This document shows, one piece after another, positions 58,690 through 64,000 of a DNA stretch of 64,000 nucleotides. The notes under the pieces were generated by a model. The model searched no databases. It was given only the letters and a program-made list of their open reading frames with translations, and was not told the origin of the DNA. Every line of letters begins with the position of its first letter. The stretch's first letter is position 1. The stretch comes from Pohlia nutans (Eukaryota > Streptophyta > Bryopsida > Bryales > Mniaceae). The DNA is taken from the NCBI GenBank assembly GCA_022496805.1, contig CM040090.1, positions 10,534,001 to 10,598,000 on the forward strand, given 5' to 3'. A program made the translations under genes and the position numbers.

Positions 58690-59120
58690 GATGCAAACTG
58701 ACAGTGTCTGAAAAAATTCTCTGTTAAAAGGTTAAAATACATTTTCTCGGCTTTTTGCCGTGATCCTTTGGCTTCATACCACATTCTTTCCAGCCGACCT
58801 GCAAAACTCAAATGGCGAACAATCGACCAAATCTCCAGCAAAAAACATAGAATCCAGAAACACAAAAATTCAAGGAAGGAAAACGTACCAATAGGCATAC
58901 CGTCGGGAAACTTGGAATCCAAAGCATCAATGTATTTCTGAACCCAGTATAAACATTAGAAATTCGTAAAACATTTTGTAGTGTATACAAGAGTCTCTTT
59001 GACTTGAGAATATGCTTGACACACACTGATTCTCATGCATAACCCAAAACATATTGTCGTACCTTGGCAGCATCAAGAGAATGGCAATGCATGTAGGCTA
59101 TGGCTACTTGCTCACATACA
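58690..59120 (-). pseudogene. Captured fragment of EMC2 (ER membrane complex subunit 2)
   Basis: Three exons are visible with intact GT-AG junctions and matching phases: 59120-59063 (EQVAIAYMHCHSLDAAK), 58937-58889 (KYIDALDSKFPDGMPI) and from 58798 to about 58700 (GRLERMWYEAKGSRQKAEKM). These match the TPR region of EMC2, a soluble subunit of the complex that inserts tail-anchored and multipass proteins into the ER membrane. The rest of the gene is absent. Retained introns show that DNA, not mRNA, was captured. Whether it is transcribed is unknown. Confidence 0.72.
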
Positions 59121-59148
59121 CTGCAATCACCCCCACATGAATTTAATA

Positions 59149-59402
59149 CTCCCTCCGTCCCAAAGTTATTGTCCAACTTGTTTGCTTGGCATGTCTTTCA
59201 AGAGCCAATTTCATTGATCATATTGTAAGAAGCATGATTAAAAAAGGTTCCAAATTATGTCACTAGAATGATTGAAGAAAATTGCATGTGTTCATTGCAA
59301 CCTAAATAAAATTAGCCACAAGGAAGTATTTTTTTGACCTACTTAAAATAGCACTTTCAAACATGACTTTCAAACATGACAATAACTTTGGGACGGAGGG
59401 AG
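59149..59402. mobile_element. Stowaway-like MITE, copy 2 (inside the CACTA element)
   Basis: Ends CTCCCTCCGTCCCAAAGTTA and AACTTTGGGACGGAGGGAG, flanked by TA (59147-59148, 59403-59404). It is close to 16815-17065 in inverted orientation and lies between the EMC2 and NSF fragments. Confidence 0.93.
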
Positions 59403-59484
59403 TATTGAACAATATGAAAAAAATGCCATGACCGAGACTGCACGATAATCAAATTGCAACACTCACATGAACCTGTGATATTCT

Positions 59485-59860
59485 CAGCAATGGTTCTTTT
59501 CAAGAGCAAATGAGGTTGCACTCTTCACAAGATCTTTAAACTCTGCCCCGCTGAAGTTTTTGGTTTGAGAGGCTACACAGAGAAAACGCATTCAGATTAT
59601 TTCACTCAGAGATCAAATTGAAACATGTCCATGAAGAAAGAAATCAATACATATGACTTCTATGATACTCAGCGGTGTAACAATTGAACATTCAACTGGC
59701 ATGACCTCCAGGGCATTAGGAGCTTACCCAGTTGTTCCAGATTCACATCAGTGCCCAGAAATGAGTTCTCCTTCATCTTGTTCGAATGAATGTTCAAGAT
59801 CTGTACACGACCCTTCTCGTCTGGCAACCCAACCTCAATTTAAACCTCCATATGCCCTAG
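59485..59860 (-). pseudogene. Captured fragment of NSF (N-ethylmaleimide-sensitive factor)
   Basis: Two exons on the minus strand. The first (about 59860-59728) reads [20 protein letters not shown], then [17 protein letters not shown]. The second (from about 59573) reads ASQTKNFSGAEFKDLVKSAT. These are the end of the D1 AAA-ATPase domain of NSF, the SNARE-disassembly enzyme. A TAA stop stands where the family has a Gln codon just before IEVGLPDE, so the reading is broken. The same strand and order as the EMC2 fragment would allow one chimeric transcript. Confidence 0.78.
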
Positions 59861-60249
59861 CCTGCAAAAGCACCAAATATCAGACAAGCTTTCTAAACGA
59901 TTGAAACAGAGTATGAACATCCATCAGCCAAATCTAAATTCGTTACACTTATTATTTAGAAAATCCATGCACGTATGCAGAAGCTAAAACGAAAATTTTA
60001 TCCAAATTGCTACATAACATTTGAGTTTGTTAATTGATACAAAGGAATTTTGAAAAAATAGCCAGATTTCATACATATTGTCAAGATATGTAGCCTCAAC
60101 TTCTTCGCAGTAGGAGCTTCAGCAGTACAAAACAGTAACCTCGTAACAAAACCCTAAACAGTCTATCTGTCTATTTACATGTAATTGAACAACAATCAAT
60201 TCGTGCATGAACAACCAATTGAAACCGGGTACTGATTTGTTCTCAGGAA

Positions 60250-60700
60250 ACCAGATAATGCAAATTGCTATAACCCTCGCTCATTGTTGAAAACCAAAAT
60301 CAAAGGCTAACTCAGCCTGAAACCCTAGTAAGCCACAAATCCTAAACCCCCCTCGCTAATTCCCGTCCATCAAAATGACGATTGAGTTTTGGTGCAATCA
60401 CTGCAATAATTCGACACAAAATGAAAATTTCGCAAAACCTCCTGCACACTGTGTACACCAAAAACGGATTGATAGAACCCTGCCACAGCCAATGCGAGCA
60501 AGAAAAGAAAAATTAATAAACTAAATTGGCAGGAGCATGTGTGCGACAAATGGGAAGAAAAATGAAACGTAAACACATGGCGAGGAGAGATACAAGGGGA
60601 AACAATGCAACACGAAGTTAGCTGGAAGAACGAACTAGAATGCTCCACCTGCTGTAGGGTTTGGGCCTAAGGGCCGCTTTGCACTTAACCTCTAAACATA
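60250..60700 (-). promoter_or_regulatory. Possible captured promoter/5' leader
   Basis: Telo-box-like AAACCCTAGT (60320) and TCCTAAACCC (60340), and GTAGGGTTTGGG (60654), lie upstream of the NSF fragment on the minus strand. They resemble a plant housekeeping promoter or leader. No coding exon could be assigned here. Confidence 0.35.
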
Positions 60701-61568
60701 TTAGTGTGTCCCTGAAATTGACAATTTGATAAAAATCATCATGAATATTTTGGAATTGATATACAAATGAAAATTCTAGATTTTGAATTTTGGATTCCAT
60801 CCATACGGTTCAATTCACTAATATTATCACCAATATTTAATTATCAAATTAAAAATTATTTCTAAATTTGATTCCAAACAAAAATTTAATATTTTTTGAG
60901 TAAAATTTGTTGGAATGAATTTTAAATGAGATACTCTTGAACGTGGCGACTCTTTGAAATTTTTATGTTTCTTAAATCTATGACCTCATTTTTGCCGCTA
61001 GCCATTTAAAATATTAAAACCGCTAGCCATTTAATATTTTATTTATTTTGGGCAAATTAGGTTAGTAGTTTCTTGTAAATTCAGGCATCCTTTTAATTAT
61101 TATTTTTTTACCCAAACTACTAAGAAGCTATGGTATTAGCCTTAGATCAGGCCTCAAGCATTCAATATAATAAGATTATTGTTTATAATAAAATGTATAG
61201 TCGATCCAATCTCAAAGTATGATTGCCCCGGGTGATATGACTCCCCCCTTGTGTGTATCACACTAGTTATGTGAGTGCATATATATAAATTTACAGTCCT
61301 TGCTTGTAACTTGGGGAAATTACTTAGTGTAAATTTTAGGTACATATGAGTGTACAAAGTGTAGTTACTGGGGGCTATGAAATAATTGGAACATTCTACT
61401 ATTTATAGTATATTTAGGATATATTCTATGTATATTTTAGGAATATTCTTTAAATATTTCCAATTTGATTTTATAAAACCCTATATTACTTCTATAAATT
61501 TATAATTTTTTATCTCAAATGAATAAATAACACCCTATATTTGTTCTCTCATAGTTATCACTAACTTC
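60701..61568. other. AT-rich interior of the CACTA element
   Basis: No exon was recognised. A short direct repeat (CGCTAGCCATTTAA) occurs at 60998 and 61021. Confidence 0.5.
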
Positions 61569-63026
61569 TTGACGGTGACTTCCTCGGGGCTTGTAAGGCT
61601 TCTAAGACCAGAAGGTTGCATGGCCAAAGGCTATGCTATAGTTGAAGCATTGGGATTCTGCACCGAGTATATGCAAGAGTATATGACTACTACTCAAAAA
61701 GTGTGGGACGATAAAGAAACTTCCGAGGATGGATTCACGAATTTGTGGTGACCTACGCGGCACCATTGGAAGATTGGAGGAGGTGAGTTCACATCACATG
61801 TTTTGAACTGACGTTGAATGTGAATGCGATTGTACACAGTTTGACTACCCTCAGTGATGGCATTGATATCCGTGACTGCCCTCAATGTCTTTTGCAATGG
61901 CCGCTCGTGATATCAGTGACTGCCCGCAGAGATGTTACTGACTGGAGACAATATCTTTTGCAACAATCGCTCGTAATATCAGTGAATGCCCCAAGAGATG
62001 TTAGTGACTGTCTCCAATGAGACCACTAGATCTGCACCCAGTGATCCAGTGGTTGCCACGAGCAGCCAATTTGGGCTATATATTACGTTCTAAACCCTGA
62101 CTATTATGTGAAGATGTAAGTGACCATATTTAACTCTTTTGTCTTACAGGAGACACGAGGATGACATGGCACGTCGAGAAGCAAAGCGTCATGAGTATAG
62201 GCGCAAGAAGCGGACGGCTAGGGTAGTGTACCCTTCGGAGATGTGCGACGAAGACTTCCACGTATGGTTTCCAAAGGTTGTGATACGGACTACAGAAGAT
62301 GGGGACGAGGAGGTCCCCCAAGACGTGAAGGCCTTGATGCTACCTCCATCGGACGTAGCTAAGACGTATCGATCCATGTATGCATATGGAAACTACTTCC
62401 GTGTCCGGAGTGCAGAGACGCATTTGACAACCGCGGACTCGGGGGTAGCCACAACCTTTCAACAACTTTGTCGCGCGGGTACGAAGGATACAAATCTCCG
62501 GGCTGCGGAGTTGGAGTACGTGGGGTGGGTGGAGGAAATCCTTTCAGTGGACTATGGACAGTATGAGGTGGTGGTCCTCTATTGCAACTGGGTGGTTCCA
62601 AACATGAGAGGAGATGGCGCCATCATAAAGCGCGATGATTACGGTTTCACTACCGTAAACTTCCAGAGGTTGATCCTATACTCTGCACAGTCATTTGCCT
62701 TCCCGCTCCACATTGAACATGTCTTTTTTGTACTGGATGTGGCCAAGCGTGGATGGGAGGTTGTGATGCGCAAAGAACCACGAGGAGTTCCGACATTCTC
62801 GAGCCACCAACTCACGGATGAAGTACGGTGCATATCATTGGGGAGAGCAAGTGATTTTCTCGAACTTGAAGCCACAGGCTTGGATTCGGATCTCATACCT
62901 CAAACACCTATTTTAAGCGATGCAATGGAAGTAGCTCCGGAGGTGGTGGCCAAAGCATTAGAACGCCTCGGACATGATGATACATCGATAGATGATTTAG
63001 ACTATTGCGACTCAGAGCAGGATTGA
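61569..63026 (+). pseudogene. C-terminal part of a TNP2-type CACTA transposase
   Basis: An exon at about 61569-61745 encodes LLRPEGCMAKGYAIVEALGF, like the RPEGSIAEGY...ECLTFCS motif at the end of DUF4218 in TNP2 transposases. A second exon from 62150 (acceptor TTACAG) to the stop at 63024-63026 encodes about 292 residues. It has FHVWFPKVV, a loop GNYFRVRSAETHLTTADSGV, and a DUF4216-like domain (EEILSVDYGQYEVVVLYCNW, DDYGFTTVNFQRL, VFFVLD). This is the usual domain order in CACTA transposases. The catalytic Transposase_21 part is absent and its place is taken by the NSF and EMC2 fragments. The exon is intact and GC-balanced, so decay is slight. Confidence 0.78.
61850..62020 (+). repeat. Imperfect tandem repeat in a transposase intron
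   Basis: About 65-bp units with TCTTTTGCAAYRGCCGCTCG and ATATCAGTGACTGCCC recur two to three times between the two transposase exons. Confidence 0.7.
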
Positions 63027-63837
63027 CCGAGTCCCTATTCAATCACGTACAGTTGTGAACATTCTACTCGGTGTTTATATCTATATATATATATATATAT
63101 ACATATATTCACACGAAATTGTGTAATTTGCACCCTCAAGTCTTGGCCACGCAACACACATTCATTTCAACCTCCCAAACCGATAAGTTGCATACTTCTC
63201 ACGTTAGTTGCCAACTACCACTACATGCAGGCACGGACACAATTATAAAACCCTTAATAATTCTGCCACATATTCCTTCTCAATGTAAACCCCCACCTCC
63301 ATCCTAAACCGCTCCACCATGTAATTGCGTGAATAAATAATTTACTCATCAATTATTAAAATAATGCACATGGCCAATTCCTAATTACCCTAAACAAATG
63401 AAAAACTACTCAATTTTGGACACAAATTCTCCCTTTAAAATTAATACCCTAAATTCTCATACTATACAGTAATTGAGAGGGCCAATATACATGTAAATTG
63501 TCTCGGGCAGTGTTTATAATCTTGGGCAGCCCAAAAAAAATATATGACTATAGGGAAAAATGTGACTGCAAAATATGACTAGGAGAAAAAAGTGACGTCC
63601 AAATATGATTGGGTGTTCCCCAGGAACGTTCCCACTCGTTCCCTACAAAGATATACGTCCCTCCCACCCACTTTATACGGTACACGTGGCAAATATGACT
63701 ACAAAATATGACTGCCAGTCACATTGTCTAATTTAGCTTCCGCTGACAATTTTGCCCTCGCAAAATGTGACAGCCGGCAGTCGCCTGTCACCCCCAGTCA
63801 TATTCTCCCAGTCATAAAAGTACCCATCTCCGGTAGT
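63027..63837. repeat. Right subterminal region of the CACTA element
   Basis: An (AT)n run (63080-63100) and, from about 63540, many TATGACT/CAGTCATA motifs leading to the terminal inverted repeat. No gene. Confidence 0.75.
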
Positions 63838-63838
63838 G

Positions 63839-64000
63839 TCAACCCAACCACTTTAAACACGACACCTCTACCAAACTTTGTGACAAACACTACACCTAAA
63901 TTCCAACCGCAACATAGCTACTATACCGATGGATCCTTCATACCCCCTGAACAAGCCCCAGACGGACACTGGAAAAAAGAAAAAGCGGGATACGAAATAT
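63839..64000 (+). pseudogene. Ribonuclease H-like start, continuation of the interrupted retroelement
   Basis: After the target duplication TCA, the frame gives YYTDGSFIPPE, a typical first strand and catalytic Asp of ribonuclease H, followed by AGYEI. The base composition matches 55771-56836. It runs off the window, so the rest is unseen. Confidence 0.6.

Larger units (their letters stand above)
56855..63838 (+). mobile_element. CACTA (En/Spm) transposon carrying host gene fragments
   Basis: The left end begins CACTACGAGAGATGGGTACT and the right end is the inverse of CACTACCGGAGATGGGTACT; similarity continues for about 40 bp (TTTTATGACTGGGAGAAT). Both sides carry the 3-bp duplication TCA (56852-56854, 63839-63841). 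CACTA ends with a 3-bp duplication define the superfamily. The subterminal zones are full of short repeats (GACGTGGMATGTGACT on the left, TATGACT on the right), as expected for TNPA-type binding. The interior holds the C-terminal part of a TNP2-type transposase and fragments of two host genes. It lacks the catalytic transposase domain and should be non-autonomous. Confidence 0.93.

Overview
The window looks like nuclear DNA of a green plant, most likely a streptophyte (a charophyte alga, bryophyte or other early-diverging plant). The evidence is intron-rich genes with GT-AG junctions, a chloroplast-lumen FKBP13, a plant-type polysaccharide deacetylase, a hydroxyproline-rich wall protein with a root-cap-type C-terminus, telo-box motifs at a ribosomal-protein gene, and Stowaway-, Tourist- and CACTA-type transposons. 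The species cannot be named from sequence alone. Genes are sparse and most of the window is AT-rich transposon debris.

Layout. 1-9150 is repeat DNA: piggyBac-type TTAA MITEs (one nested inside another), foldback fragments and a minisatellite. 9150-12283 has a GC-rich promoter-like stretch, a three-copy tandem repeat and a hAT-like MITE. 12284-15638 (+) is a nine-exon membrane-anchored polysaccharide deacetylase. 18278-25560 (-) is a seventeen-exon secreted protein of about 1003 residues that joins a signal peptide, a His/Met-rich segment, a beta-helix, a long (SPPPP)n tract and a root-cap-like domain. 26190-28370 is a decayed direct copy of 15.1-18.4 kb, including a pseudogene of the deacetylase 3' end. 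25.8-26.1 kb is copied again at 29.06-29.64 kb. 28.5-40 kb is almost solid MITEs, including a 2.2 kb mariner-like foldback element with arms of about 0.86 kb. 41017-41821 (+) is a small EGF-like type I membrane protein. 45491-46919 (-) is cytosolic ribosomal protein uL16 (RPL10) with two candidate first exons. 52169-54703 (+) is FKBP13.

The right end is the most striking part. A 6984 bp CACTA element (56855-63838, 3-bp TCA duplication, long terminal inverted repeats) keeps only the C-terminal part of its TNP2-type transposase. It carries intron-containing fragments of two unrelated host genes, NSF and EMC2. It sits inside an A/C-rich retroelement-like reading frame that has a possible PCIF1-like methyltransferase region and a ribonuclease H start.

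The host genes do not form an operon or one pathway. The deacetylase, the wall protein and the EGF protein all point to the cell surface, while FKBP13 and RPL10 are housekeeping genes of plastid and cytosol. What ties the window together is transposition: MITEs of several superfamilies occupy introns of three of the five intact genes, and the duplications give filled/empty site comparisons that confirm several insertions.
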